Assembly: GCA_033398695.1 (NCBI GenBank)
Contig: CM065809.1
Coordinates: 83,991,644 to 84,055,643, forward strand
From: Orobanche coerulescens
Taxonomy: Eukaryota; Streptophyta; Magnoliopsida; Lamiales; Orobanchaceae
DNA length: 64,000 nucleotides
Reading direction: 5' to 3'
Shown: one piece after another, positions 53,613 to 64,000 of the stretch
Numbering within the stretch: the first letter of the stretch is position 1
Layout of the letters: every line of letters starts with the position of its first letter
The notes under the pieces: model-generated
The model's input: the letters and a program-made list of their open reading frames with translations, nothing else
What the model was told of the DNA's origin: nothing
Databases searched by the model: none
Program-made: the position numbers and the translations under genes

Positions 53613-56586
53613 GGTTCAAGCCTTTTTGCTTCAACCTTTAAAACCACTTGGTGATTCATTTCACATTGATAAATCCACGGTATCTCATAATTGATTTATT
53701 TATTTTTTTTTAAATCAGTTATGCGTTTGATACACGCTTTTCCTTAACTCGATTAGTATATACTTACATGTCAGACTATCAGATTTTTGCACTACGAATT
53801 TGTACGCATCATGCATCATGTGCGTATCCAGTGAAGATGCAGTCGAACGTCTTGGGTCAGACCTTCACTTGTTTTGGCTTAGGAGCTTTTGCCTTAGCCA
53901 TACACCCCCACATTTTTAATATTTCCAAAATTGTTTTTCTAAATTTCAGAACTAATAGGAAATTTCAATTATTTCCTTGCATGGTATCTTGTTTTAAATT
54001 AAGTAGTCTTCACGTGACTAATATCCTCATATTCAGTGATAGTTTGAACTGATTAACATCGTTTTTGCGTCTCCGTTAGAGTGAAACTCAACCATCTTAA
54101 TTTCCGGATTAAGTTGGTTTTGTGTCTCAAGCTTTTAGAGTGTAAATTTCACTTTTTAGCTTCATCCTTACTCATTATCGAGTACACGTAACAAATGTGT
54201 CACTATATTTATAGAGTAATCACATTTCTTATTACAACCTCTCATAAGAGTAGGTTTCATCATCATTTAAAACCTCTCTGGTTTTAATTTTCTATAAAAG
54301 AACTTTTATGTTCTTAGCACTAAAATTCAATTATTGAATTTCTCCGAAATTTCAGCATGGTTCCAAGGAGAACCAAAATTTCTTAGCACAAACGCTAATA
54401 CATCACCTTAAACCCACATTCAGTGATCCTCGATCAATCGATGCGTTGGGGTTAACAAGATTTCGAATTTGTCCGAATTTTCCGCATGTAGAGCTAGTAT
54501 CAATATTTGTCGTGTTTGGTATCATATGGATCACCGTAATAGGCCCGTGTGTCACTGCCGCAGCAGACCGACACCAACACGAGAATATATAATTTAACCG
54601 GAAGAGCAAATTCAACCAAAAATTATAATTCTCAAGCCGACCCACAACCTGTACTCACTAGGTACCAGGCCCGTTAGGTTTTTTAACGTCCGAGCATTCA
54701 CAAGAGTTTAACATTCCAATGATTATTTATTTACAAAAGGACAACCACATCGAAGACTTTGGAGAGAGTGGGAGACATGTTCGACTGTGCAAGGGAGAAA
54801 ATGTTATTGAGAGTTCCACCGTTTGAGGACATTCTGCCCGAAAGCCACATTGCACTTTACGAGAATTTCCACCATATATAGCTTACAACTTAAACTAAAA
54901 GCTCATTTTTTAATGAATAGCTTCTACTTATACAGGATCTAGCTAAAACTTTCCAAATGTGATTGCAAGATAATTCTTCCTACACAAAGGCATATATTAC
55001 TGATTCTAGCAAATATATGTTTGGTGAAGTTGGATAAATGGAGCAGCTAGCATGTGTTATGTGTAATAAGTAAAGAGCGATAACCCTTAAGTACACAAGC
55101 TCTAATCAAATGGATTTGTTCATCTACACGTCGCATGATATACTGTACTTCAATTCGTAGTACATAAGCCGTTGTGTTGGTAAAATTACACATACACGCA
55201 GCATCGATCTCAGCTTGTCGCTCAATGCACCACAAGATATTGTTACATACTAAAAATCAGCCGATAAACTGTTGGTATAATCAAACATCATTAAAATTGA
55301 ATTTCGAAAATAATAAATCATTTTTCCCATGGATGAAAAATTTGCAAAGATCCGATATTATGAATTCGAAATTTATGGTACGAAGTAATCAATTTGCTTT
55401 AAGATTGTTGGTATAATTTACTATAAAATTATATCGATAAATTCGAATTCATATAATTATACCATGAAGTATAATATTTGATGATTTTCCATTAGACCTG
55501 TAGATCCAAAAGCTTGTCTTGGACTCTTCCGTGTCCATCAAGTTACGACTTAAGGGATCGCATGTTTTGAATCTCCTGTCTGTGCTGCAAATCAGAGAAG
55601 AACAAATTAGGAGGCAGATTCGTTAATGCCGAAAGCATTAAAAGAAAATATATATGTATATATATATAATTAATCAAATGAGGTAAATCCGAATGTGGGC
55701 GATGTTGAGTCCAGAAATCTGTCTCCTTAAAGCAAATTCGCCTCCACCGCAGTGTATAGCGTCTGCCTCCCAGGATAAAACAACATCTCGATCGTTGATA
55801 TATCGATCATCGCACCCTCAGCGAACTAGAATAAACCTGAACTACCACCGACGCGACCCAAAATATGAATAGAAATTATTTCCGAAATTAAATTTTGAAG
55901 TCGGGATTTTTGGGTGAAGAAAACGGACGAAATTTTCTGTTAAAATAAGACCCCTCACATCTGTATTTATAGGTGAAGATGATAGAGACATGTGCTGGAG
56001 GAACTCTATACCGACCGAAATTGGTATCTGGAGGAACTCTAAACCGATCGAAATTGGTATCTGGAGGAACTCTAAACCGATTATGATTAGTATCTCAATA
56101 CTTATCTAAACCGATCTGTTTAATTCGATTTTATCCGGATCCGAAAAATTCGGAATTAATTAATTGAGGTATTTTCGGTAAAATAAAATTGCAGTAAAAA
56201 GATAACACCGAGACATTTCGCCCAAATCGCCCTTCGACCGGGCCGGGCCAGGCCAGGCCGAGCGGACAGGCACACATCCACACATGTCTCACTTTTTGAA
56301 TATGCCTTTGTCCACATCTCCTTATATACTCACAATTTCTCCCTTCTTTTTCCAATGTGGGATAACATCCCAAACCCATTTCTTAAGGGTTCACTTTGGA
56401 ACATTATATCTCATTCATATCTCAATTATTTTGAGTGTTCTTACATGTTTTGGAAACCTCGTACGGAGTACTACGTATTCCAACTAAGTCCCGACTTTAA
56501 CTCGTAGTCGAGCCCACTCAAAATTTCCTCTCAAATGGGCTGCTCAAAGCACCCCATTTCCTCCATTTTATCTTATATTTCCAACA
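53613..56586. other. Intergenic DNA without recognisable gene
   Basis: No ORF here resembles a known protein. The stretch at 56240-56400 (GGCCGGGCCAGGCCAGGCC, a TATATACTC near 56323, CCAATGTGGGATAAC) has the feel of a retrotransposon LTR promoter region, but I cannot define element ends. A 33-bp minisatellite lies at 55995-56093. Confidence 0.5.
55995..56093 (+). repeat. 33-bp minisatellite, three copies
   Basis: CTGGAGGAACTCTA starts at 55995, 56028 and 56061, followed by AACCGATCGAAATTGGTAT-like sequence with few changes. Confidence 0.88.
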
Positions 56587-57225
56587 GAATCAACACACTA
56601 ACAGTACTGAAGGAGGTGAAAATTCCAGGTGTCTCAAAAACTGCATAGAAGAAGTCATAAAATGACCATTCACCAGATTGATTTCAGACCACGCCATAAC
56701 TAAGGTGTTTCACTAACTCCCTCAAAGAGACAAGGCGAACCTAAACGCATGTAGTAACTACAATACAAACCTCAGATACCATCTATATCATGTCGTATAT
56801 GTCGGAGCAGCACGAGAATTGTGACTTCCGACGCGTTGAGGTGCGATAGGTGGCCTTCGGCGGACATCACCTCCACCATTGTCTTCCCCCCGAGGTTCTT
56901 GCGGAGATACTCTGCCAGACCCAGGCACCCCCCAGTCCTTGGAGCTCTAAATAATGTGGCATGGCACTGTCACTTGCCCTAGAAACGGTCTCATATCGTA
57001 TGTGTATATTGTACGAACCACGCTCACGGCTACATCGAGTTACACATTTAATGGGGTCCTGCTGTATTCCTGCAGCGCGAACGAGTACATGTCGCTGCCG
57101 ATTGCCAATGAAGCCATTCCTGAGAGCATTGAAATGTAGTTTCCTTCCACTGTGCTCAAGAGCTGGTCGAGTTCTTTCTGCTCGAATCCTCCATAACATC
57201 GTTCAGCACTCTCAACTACAGTAAA
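56587..57225 (-). pseudogene. KAI2/D14-like alpha/beta-hydrolase exon 2, decayed copy
   Basis: Homologous to the open exon at 59599-60045, including about 180 bp of shared 3' flank (56587-56771). The minus-strand reading from about 57215 gives YGGFEQKELDQLLSTVE and DMYSFALQEYSRTPLNV before a stop. A 7-bp deletion near the exon start, a stop replacing the Gln after LNV, and a TAG (CATTATTTAG) where the other copy has CAG disable it. The catalytic Ser exon is not present. This is a tandem-duplicated gene fragment. Confidence 0.82.
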
Positions 57226-57239
57226 AATAATCATACTGA

Positions 57240-57604
57240 TACCAATAGCTTAATTTTATTATTAGTAGTAATAATACTAATATCTTCCATTAATTATTCA
57301 AAATATCCTTAATTATTTGAGTTTTTTATATTATAATAATGGAAGAGTAATTACAAATATCCAAGAACTAAACAAGTATGTTATTATTAATATTATCAAT
57401 ACACATTAACTAATATATATTACATAGAAATTAGATGAGATAAAAAATTTGCAGTTTAATATATAATTCATGGTGAAATAAGTTCAACATATGATTAATT
57501 AATAACGTGTACTAGTTAATTTTTAACAATCGTAATTCTTTATAATTAGTCTAACATAGAAAATATATGTAATTCTTATAGAAAATTGACTTTCGTAATG
57601 TGGA
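57240..57604. other. AT-rich intergenic stretch
   Basis: Nothing recognisable; A+T-rich with scattered TATA-like words and no ORF of note. Confidence 0.6.
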
Positions 57605-58210
57605 GTGCTTAGTGTACGTTAAGAATTGTTAGCGTACGCTATGCCTAGGCATGGCAACGGGGCGGGATGGGGCAGGGATCGCCATTCCCGGCCTCGGCCC
57701 CGGTTTGTAAAACACTCCCCCGGCCCCGGCCCCGGCCCCCCCCGGTTTGTGATACCCTCCCCCAGCCCCGGTCAATCCCCGGTCAAACCCGGTCAATCTC
57801 GGTCAATGCTCGATTTAATATAAAATATATAATTTTTTTAATATATATATATATATATTTAATAAATATATAATTTTTTTAATATATATATATATTTAGT
57901 AAAATATATAATTTTTTTATTATATATATATATATATATACCGGGTCCGGGGCGGGTCGGGGACCCCCATCCCCGGCCCCGGTACCCGGTTTGGCGGGGA
58001 ATCCCCGGCCCCGGTCGGGTCGGGGGGGAGCGGGTTTCGGGGCGGGGCGGGTCAAATTGCCATGCCTAGCTATGCCCCATGCTAGCGTACGTAATCTCAT
58101 AAGTTATTGCCTCGCACCACAGGTATCTTAACATACGTTGTGTATGCCTGTAGCGTACACTATGCCCCCTGCTAGCGTACGTAATAATAGTTATGTAACG
58201 TACGTAACCA
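57605..58210 (+). repeat. Remnant of the near-palindrome array, split by a MITE
   Basis: Motifs such as TTAGCGTACGCTATG, CTAGCGTACGTAA, GTAGCGTACACTATG and TAACGTACGTAA occur on both sides of the hAT MITE. The array matches those of the Tekay-like LTRs, though the centre is more often GTAC. A possible TATA (CTATAAAACGG, 58254-58264) lies to the right. LTR ends are not visible, so this is probably an eroded LTR. Confidence 0.5.
57646..58068. mobile_element. hAT-type MITE (423 bp) with 8-bp target duplication
   Basis: Perfect 12-bp terminal inverted repeats TAGGCATGGCAA and TTGCCATGCCTA are flanked by GCTATGCC at 57638-57645 and 58069-58076. The 8-bp duplication is characteristic of hAT transposons. 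The arms are extremely GC-rich (CCCCGG repeats, inverted relative to each other) around an AT-rich core of TA runs, so the whole could fold into a long hairpin. No transposase is encoded. Confidence 0.92.
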
Positions 58211-59408
58211 TGCCAACAGAAACACTGTTCCGTCCAATTGATGAAACACCACAACTATAAAACGGAATATACTCGAGCACTAACAATCCCAAAAAATCAC
58301 CCTGATGTATACAAAACGAAACTCGGGTGATAACCCGTGAATAAAAGGACACAAATACATAGTACATCCAAAATTCCACAAGAACTAACATAATTAAAAT
58401 GCAAAATTAACGTAATAGGATTTAATATTACAAGGTACAAAGTTTAAGTGGTCAGAAAAATCGAGAAATACGAAAATAGAAAATACAGATGTTACACTTT
58501 TGAGCAAATCCAGGCAAAGGAGAGCAAATAAAAGAGCAGCATCGGAGAAGAGATATATCAATATCCCTGTAATATTATTTTTGTGAAGAATTGCTAATTT
58601 GTAGTTCATTTGGATTTTTTTCCTTTACCTTAGGCCTTTTTATTTGTTTCGGAAAGGAAAATAAGTGGAAACATAAATTTTACGGAATTATTTTTGAATT
58701 AAATTTGTACTATATATATATATATATTGTGTGTGTGTGTGTGAGATAAATCCATCAAGTTCTAAGGAATTTCAAATATAATTGAACACCTTGGTCACCT
58801 TGAAAAGTTTGATAATGTACATCGTTAAATTTGTACATCGTTAAATTTGTTGCAAATTGTGGTTGCGAATTGTGGTTCTATAGATTTATTTATTGTTTGT
58901 TGTGCGAGTTTTGGTTGCGAATTGTGGTTCTATAGATTTATTTGTTGTTTGTTTTGGTATGCTCTTAAAATTTGCAAGGAAAATATGTATTTGGTCATGA
59001 CCAGTGGAATCTATTGTCTCAATAGTTATATTTGAACTCTTACTTCGCTCAGCCAAATAAATACATTGCCGAGCCCATTATGTCTTCTCGAGCAAAATAC
59101 TATGACTTGATTGAGCAAAATCGAGCACAAATGAAAACTCTCATAGCACCATAATATTTCTTCTCGAGCAAAATATTATGACTTAGATTGAGCGAAATCG
59201 AGCACAAACGAAAATCTCATAGCACCATGAACATGTTTTCTAGATAAAATGGGTGAGGTCGATCAGATCTTGTTTTCTTCTTCAAGAATCATTTCAAATA
59301 GCTTGAATCTGTTTTTGAAAAACGAAAGAGAAACTATATACATCTCAACAAATTTAAGCCAAATGGTGTTAAAGAAGCGGCAAAAACACACATTTTCACA
59401 TCATTATT
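58211..59408. other. Intergenic DNA with short tandem duplications
   Basis: No gene recognised. It contains a TA/GT microsatellite (58709-58743), a 52-bp tandem duplication starting GGTTGCGAATTGTGG at 58861 and 58913, and a duplication of about 78 bp starting CTCGAGCAAAATA at about 59085 and 59163. Confidence 0.65.
58709..58743. repeat. TA and GT microsatellite
   Basis: A run of TA dinucleotides passes directly into a run of GT dinucleotides. Confidence 0.85.
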
Positions 59409-59598
59409 ATAAAGGATCAACACACTAACACAATTAAGGGAGGTGAAAATTCTAGGTGTCTCACAAACTGCATAGAAGAAGTCATAAAATGACCATTCAC
59501 CAGATTGATTTCAGACCACGCCATAACTAAGACGTTTCACTAACTCCCTCAAAGAGACAAGACGAACTCAAACGCATATAGTAACTACAATACAAACC
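59409..59598 (-). other. 3' flank duplicated together with the KAI2-like exon
   Basis: AACACACTAACAC... through CACCAGATTGATTTCAGACC to the stop codon is shared with 56587-56771. The duplication unit therefore included the 3' UTR and not just the coding exon. Confidence 0.8.
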
Positions 59599-60045
59599 TC
59601 AGACATCACCTATATCTTGTCGTATATGTCGGAGCAGCACGGGAATTGTTACCGCCGGCGCGCTGAGGTGCGGTAGGTGGCCTTCGGTGGACATCACCTC
59701 CACCGTTGTTTTTCCCCCGAGGTTCTTGCGGAGATACTCTGCCATCGATGTAGGCACCCCCCAGTCCTTGGAGCTCTGAATAATGTGGCATGGCACTGTC
59801 ACTTGCCCTAGAAACGGTCTCATATCGTACGTATGTATTGTACGAACCACGCTCAAGGCTATGTCAGGCTGCACATTGAACAGAGTCCTGCTGTATTCCT
59901 GTAGTGCGAACGAGTCCATGTCGCTGCCGATTACCAGCGGAGCCATTCCTGAAACTATTGACATGTAGTTCTCTTCCACTGCGCCTAAGAGCTGGTCGAG
60001 TTCTTTCGGCTCGAATCCTCCATAGTAATCCCCATCGTTCAGCAC
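59599..60045 (-). CDS. KAI2/D14-family alpha/beta-hydrolase, exon 2 only (open, 148 aa)
   Basis: The frame reads LNDGDYYGGFEPKELDQLL, then GSDMDSFALQEYSRTLFNVQ and PDIALSVVRTI. Next comes VPCHIIQSSKDWGVP with the catalytic Asp, then VMSTEGHLPHLSAP with the catalytic His, ending RHIRQDIGDV. This is the second exon of the karrikin/strigolactone receptor family and resembles KAI2 more than D14 (DIALSV, HIIQS-KD, PVLLRHIR). Upstream on the minus strand TTCAATAG precedes GTGCTGAAC, a plausible splice acceptor. Exon 1, with the nucleophile Ser, is not in 60060-61279, and an LTR starts at 61280. It may lie beyond the window or be lost. Substitutions in the lid region suggest a divergent paralogue. 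Confidence 0.8.
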   Translation of the reverse strand: MLNDGDYYGGFEPKELDQLLGAVEENYMSIVSGMAPLVIGSDMDSFALQEYSRTLFNVQPDIALSVVRTIHTYDMRPFLGQVTVPCHIIQSSKDWGVPTSMAEYLRKNLGGKTTVEVMSTEGHLPHLSAPAVTIPVLLRHIRQDIGDV

Positions 60046-60059
60046 TCTATTGAAAATAT

Positions 60060-61279
60060 ATGTAATTCTTACAGAAAAATAGTATTTAAATTATTTCCAC
60101 GTTTTATGGAAATTGTAATATGGAAATTATAATTCCTATTTAAAAAACATAATTTTCAATTAATTGTACCCAAAAGATCTTTTCAAAAGCTGACTTTTGT
60201 AATTTTTATTTGCTGGTGATCTTTGTAATACATATAATAAATGTGATTTAACTTAGGTTTCAATTAGTTTACTTATCTTATAAATACTACTGCGTAATTA
60301 GTTTCTAACCATATAATTATTCAACATCCCTTTTTTTATATTTTACGCGACTTCTCTTTATAATATAGTTAATTTTATGTGGTTTACATTGATACTCGTT
60401 TTCTCGATCATTTAAGTAGATGATACTCATTAAGATCAAAATGCATTATATTTAATTTGTGTTAAGAAATGACAATATATTTAGACTATTATTTCAGCAT
60501 CATGCTACTGTACCAACTATTTAACTTATCATTTCATTGAAAATTTAAAAAAAATGATCTAAAATTTTAATATATAAAAATAAATACTATGAATAATTTA
60601 CGGATTCTGCAATAGTTATTCTATAATAATGGAAGAATAAGCACAAATTCCAAGAACTAAACAGGTAATACTATTATTACTATTGTTTATTGAACGGAAT
60701 AGTTATTTTTGGGCTATGTTAATCCCCCTTCTTTTACTCCCCTTCCCTCTTGACAAAAAAGAGCAAAATATTATTTTTGTCCCCCACTTCTTTAAATTAT
60801 ATATATATATATATAATACTTTGAATTTTTATTTTACTTTATTATATATATATATATACATATTTATATTTACTGATATATATACATATTTATTTTCAAT
60901 TTTTTTACTGATATTTTTTCGAGATTTTTTTTACTATTTATATACTATTATCTTGATATATATTATTATTATTATTATTAGCTACCAATTGAGTTGTCAT
61001 TTCAAAATCTCTTTCAAAAAAATAATTTCCTAACATATATCTACCTATTGAATTGTCATTTCAAAGTCTTTCAACAAAATAGTTCCCTAACCTATATCTA
61101 TCTATTGAATTGTCATTTCAAAGTCTTTCGACAAAATAGTTCCTAATCTATACTACCTATTGAATTGTCATGTTAATAATTTTTATTATTTAGTAGTCTA
61201 AATTAGTATAATTAGGGAGCGGAGAAGAAATATAACTCATCATCTCTCTCTGCATTTTCTACTTAAATTTCTGATGTAA
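60060..61279. other. AT-rich DNA (possible intron) with a minisatellite
   Basis: No ORF of interest. TA-rich tracts occupy about 60790-60970. If exon 1 of the KAI2-like gene lies to the right of the window, this is its intron. Confidence 0.5.
60982..61190 (+). repeat. Minisatellite, period 55-59 bp, 3.5 copies
   Basis: CTACC-ATTGAATTGTCATTTC-like units start at 60982, 61041, 61098 and 61153, each followed by AAAGTCTTTCAACAAAATAGTT with variation. Confidence 0.85.
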
Positions 61280-61689
61280 TGTAATATCCGCGATTTCGAT
61301 TTTTGGTAAATTTATTTTTTTGGCAGGAGTCCGTTTTAACGGCTCGCTTGTGACCGTTTCGTCATTCTGAGAATGATTAATTCTGCACTTTTGTCATCCG
61401 AATTCGCTTTGGTGTCGTTTTGTTGAGTTCCGTGTTCTTAAGCGACTTTTCCGCGCTGGAATTCGATTCTTGCGAATCTTGTTCGAAAATGTTGTTTCGT
61501 ATTCCTTCAAAGTTTGTTTAACTTTGTTGGACGTGTTGTAAGCTTCAGTTGGGTTATTCGTTGTCGTATCGTGATATTTCGGTTGTTCGCTCCATTTCGT
61601 AATTTCCCAAAGTCTTTGAGAACTTCTTTCGTATTCCTCACTCCGACCTTTTTGGAGTGTCGGTATGAGTTTTTGGTGCGATCCTACTG

Positions 61690-62080
61690 CCTGTGCAGTA
61701 GGAATAACACACGCTATGGGCTAGATATAGCGCGCGCTACTTGAGATTGCTAGCGCACGCCAAGACAAGTTAGCGCACGCTAACTAGAGGTGCAGAAACA
61801 GTCCAGATGCTACTAGACTGGGTTGGAACGTTGATTGGCGCACGCTATGTTGTGGTATAGCGCGCGGTATTGTGCAGCAGTAGCGCACGCTATGGTGAAG
61901 ATAGCGCACGCTAACTAGTAGTTCGGGGGCAGTCCAGGAGCTACCGGACTGGGTCGGGAGGTCTCGTTAGCGCACGCTAACAATGTGTTTTAGACAAGAA
62001 GTTTTGTTTCGGTGCCTCGATAGCGCCACACTAAAAGTAATGATTAGCGCCCGCTAAGCTGTCCAGTATATAAAGTGGAC
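61690..62080 (+). promoter_or_regulatory. Near-palindrome array in blocks of four, hairpin spacers and TATA box
   Basis: Eleven or so TAGCGCACGCTA-type motifs lie in two blocks of four and one of three. The spacers CAGTCCAG-ATGCTA-CTAGACTG and CAGTCCAG-GAGCTAC-CGGACTG are inverted repeats. The TATA box itself sits between GTCCA and TGGAC (62061-62080). The layout mirrors the minus-strand array at 30780-31355. Confidence 0.75.
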
Positions 62081-63000
62081 AGGAGTCGTGATTTGTCATT
62101 TCCACTTCTTTTCTTCTCCTCTCCGCGGGTTTGAGACGAGGGCGGCTAGGGTTTGAACTTTTGGTCGATTTTTGCTCCATCCAAGGTGTTTTGGGGAGTT
62201 TTAGGTGATTGTAACATCATCTAATCCGTTGTTCTTCGTCGGATTAAGGTATTTTTTTCCCATTTTTTCCCAAAATTGACTTTTTGGAGTTTTATTCTTG
62301 ATCTCGATCCTAGTCCGATTTTGATGAATCGGTTGGTGATATATGATGTTATTAATCGTCTTCTATGGGTTGTATATCCATATTTCGAGTTTGTTTAACT
62401 TGATTGACGATTTGAGTGTTATTGGGAATTATTGGACATTTAATGTTCGATTAAATGTTTCAACGAATTTCCTTTGATGTTTGAGGTGATTCCCGTTGTT
62501 ATTGGTCTCGATCCTCGTCGTGATCGTGTGTTTGTTGTTTCTTGCGGGAGATGTAGGCTTTGGGGCACTTCGGTCGAGCCGTGTTAGTCGGAGCATTCGT
62601 GTGCCGGTTTCGAGGCAAGTACCTTGTTCATACATTTCTTGTTTTATGGATATGATGATCGGTGATCGTCTAAGTGTGTTTGTTTGGTTGTTTGAAATGA
62701 ACTTTCAAAAGACTCGATTTAGCCTCGTTAAAGGCTCGCTTTCAAAATGCGTGTGTATTTTGTGAATGGTGCGTTTTGTGAATGATTAAATGAATCCTAT
62801 GGATATGTTTGATATTGGTGTTGTGATTTGATAATATACATATATACATATATATTATCTCATTTCGGTGCTTTGTGATTCGACAATTGTGTCGTGCTAC
62901 GTGTTTGTTGTCTTTGGGTGGATTATTCTGATATCTTTGGTGTACTGTGTTAAGTGGTGTGAATGTGTGGTTATAGTTTATCCATAAAGCCGGGCGAGGT

Positions 63001-63223
63001 CTACGGTGACACATGACTTGTGATCATGTGGTCAGGATGCAACAAGTGATTGATCCAACCATGAGAGCCTAAGAAAACTACGGTGACACATGGCTTGTGA
63101 TCATGTGGTCAGGATGCAACAAGTGATTGATCCAACCGTGAGAGCCTAAGAAAACTACGGTGACACATGACTTGTGATCATGTGGTGAGGATGCAACAAG
63201 TGATTTATACAACCGTGAGAGCC
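63001..63223 (+). repeat. 77-bp minisatellite inside the LTR, three copies
   Basis: CTACGGTGACACATG starts at 63001, 63078 and 63155; the units contain GATCATGTGGTCAGGATGC and GAGAGCCTAAG. The third is incomplete and more diverged. A related GTGACACATG/GATCACGG-like word appears just after it. Confidence 0.88.
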
Positions 63224-64000
63224 TGATGACACGTGGCAAGCGATCACGGTGTCATGGATATGATTGTGGATGTATTTTTGCCAGGGTCGAGTACCTTTGG
63301 ACGTGTTACCGAGATTTCGTATCTTGGGTGGTTAAGTTTTGTTGATTTTATGTCCGTCGAGGACACCTGGTGCGGGTTGTGGATCCCGTGAATTACTGTT
63401 GTTTTATTTGAGAAAGCAAATCTTTTGGCTGTGACCCCTTCCGGTTTCTTTGGAAAGAGAAGGATTCGTTAATCCTAAATGATTTTTCGTTAAAACTCCC
63501 GAGGGAATTTTTAAAATATTTTATAAATTATTCTCTTGATTGGTGATCTTTCGAATTTGGAAAGTTTTACTCAAACCCTTTGCCTCAGGAAATATCTTAC
63601 GTTATGTTTGAATCTTTGGGGATTCCTAATTATTATTATTCTTGGAATATGATTTGTATGACTCGTAATTGCATTTTGTACTTGCACTAGCAAAATAGTG
63701 GAATTTTGCTAACCCCCGAGTAATCGGGGGATGGATGTCTGTATTGCATTCAGGTACGTGCAGGGTCTTGGGGAGCATAATGCAGGGTTGGCACGAAGGA
63801 TGATGAATGATGATCGATAATAATCATATGAGGACCCTGTAAGATGTTGTATTGGTTTAGTTGTAGTTATTTCCGCTGCAGTATTTTCCCCGTTGTACGG
63901 GAGCGTGTTGTATTTTGACCCCTGCGTGGGTATGTATTGATATTGAGTTGTATGTATTAATTGAGAGACCAAATCGGCCTACTGGGTCATTTTAGCTTTA

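Larger units (their letters stand above)
61280..64000 (+). repeat. Tekay-like LTR, left end and body, runs off the window
   Basis: Begins TGTAATATCCGCG, the reverse complement style of the right edges of the minus-strand LTRs (GATATTACA). It holds a palindrome array (61690-62060), a TATA box (TATATAAAG, 62067-62075) and a 77-bp minisatellite (63001-63223). The GGGGTGTTACA end is not reached by 64000. Confidence 0.78.

Noticed and set aside
53768..54052. 94-residue plus-strand ORF as a gene
   Set aside because: No recognisable domain, composition typical of random AT-rich frames, no neighbouring exons or signals.
56240..56420. Copia-type LTR promoter region
   Set aside because: Only general resemblance (GC-rich stretch, TATATACTC, CCAATGTGGGA). 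No TG...CA ends, primer site or coding region could be placed, so it is not called.
60683..61033. 116-residue Ile/Tyr-rich ORF
   Set aside because: Arises from TA and ATT microsatellite sequence; a hydrophobic low-complexity translation without start context.

Overview
The window is repeat-dominated nuclear DNA of a flowering plant, probably a eudicot. The evidence is a plant-type 18S rRNA 5' end, plant L1-clade LINEs carrying an RNase H domain, Ogre/Tat/Athila (OTA) and Tekay-like Ty3/gypsy elements, and exon 2 of a KAI2/D14-family receptor gene. No prokaryotic features and no clearly complete host gene are visible.

Region 1 (1-21619) is a 45S rDNA unit invaded by LINEs. A partial 5' external transcribed spacer (1-1214) leads into the first 68 nt of the 18S rRNA (1215-1282), which is cut by a 5'-truncated LINE (A, 1283-5176). 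Three more LINEs of the same family follow head to tail in the same orientation: B 5221-11736, C 11752-18198 and D 18214-21619. Each junction contains only a copy of the 18S segment GTATGAACTAATTCA. A 14-bp 'TT + 12 A' stub with its own copy of that segment sits between A and B. I read this as an 18S-rDNA-specific plant LINE that repeatedly re-used its own target-site duplication. ORF1 (zinc knuckle) and ORF2 (endonuclease, RT, zinc-binding domain, RNase H) overlap as ATGA. The 3' UTR carries twin conserved hairpins. All full-length copies have frame breaks, mostly at homopolymers.

Region 2 (21620-29157) starts at an abrupt junction with a minus-strand OTA gypsy fragment (pro, gag, tRNA-Asp primer site, LTR to 25460). 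Partial plus-strand Tekay-like LTRs and an internal leader scrap follow.

Region 3 (29158-53612) is one decayed minus-strand Tekay-like chromovirus, opened by two later insertions in its integrase. One is a 12.6-kb tandem array of four LTRs and three internal regions of a non-autonomous OTA element, flanked by a single CCATA duplication (32229-44832). The other is a solo LTR flanked by AATCG (45050-47426).

Region 4 (53613-64000) is AT-rich intergenic DNA with two tandem copies of a KAI2-like exon 2 (one decayed, one open), a hAT-type MITE with an 8-bp duplication, several minisatellites, and a plus-strand Tekay-like LTR running off the right edge.

The Tekay-like LTRs share a striking architecture. 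Arrays of a 12-bp near-palindrome (TAGCGTGCGCTA type), often in blocks of four separated by hairpin-forming spacers, lie directly upstream of a TATA box. The OTA LTRs carry an unrelated CCGCGG palindrome array in the same relative place.
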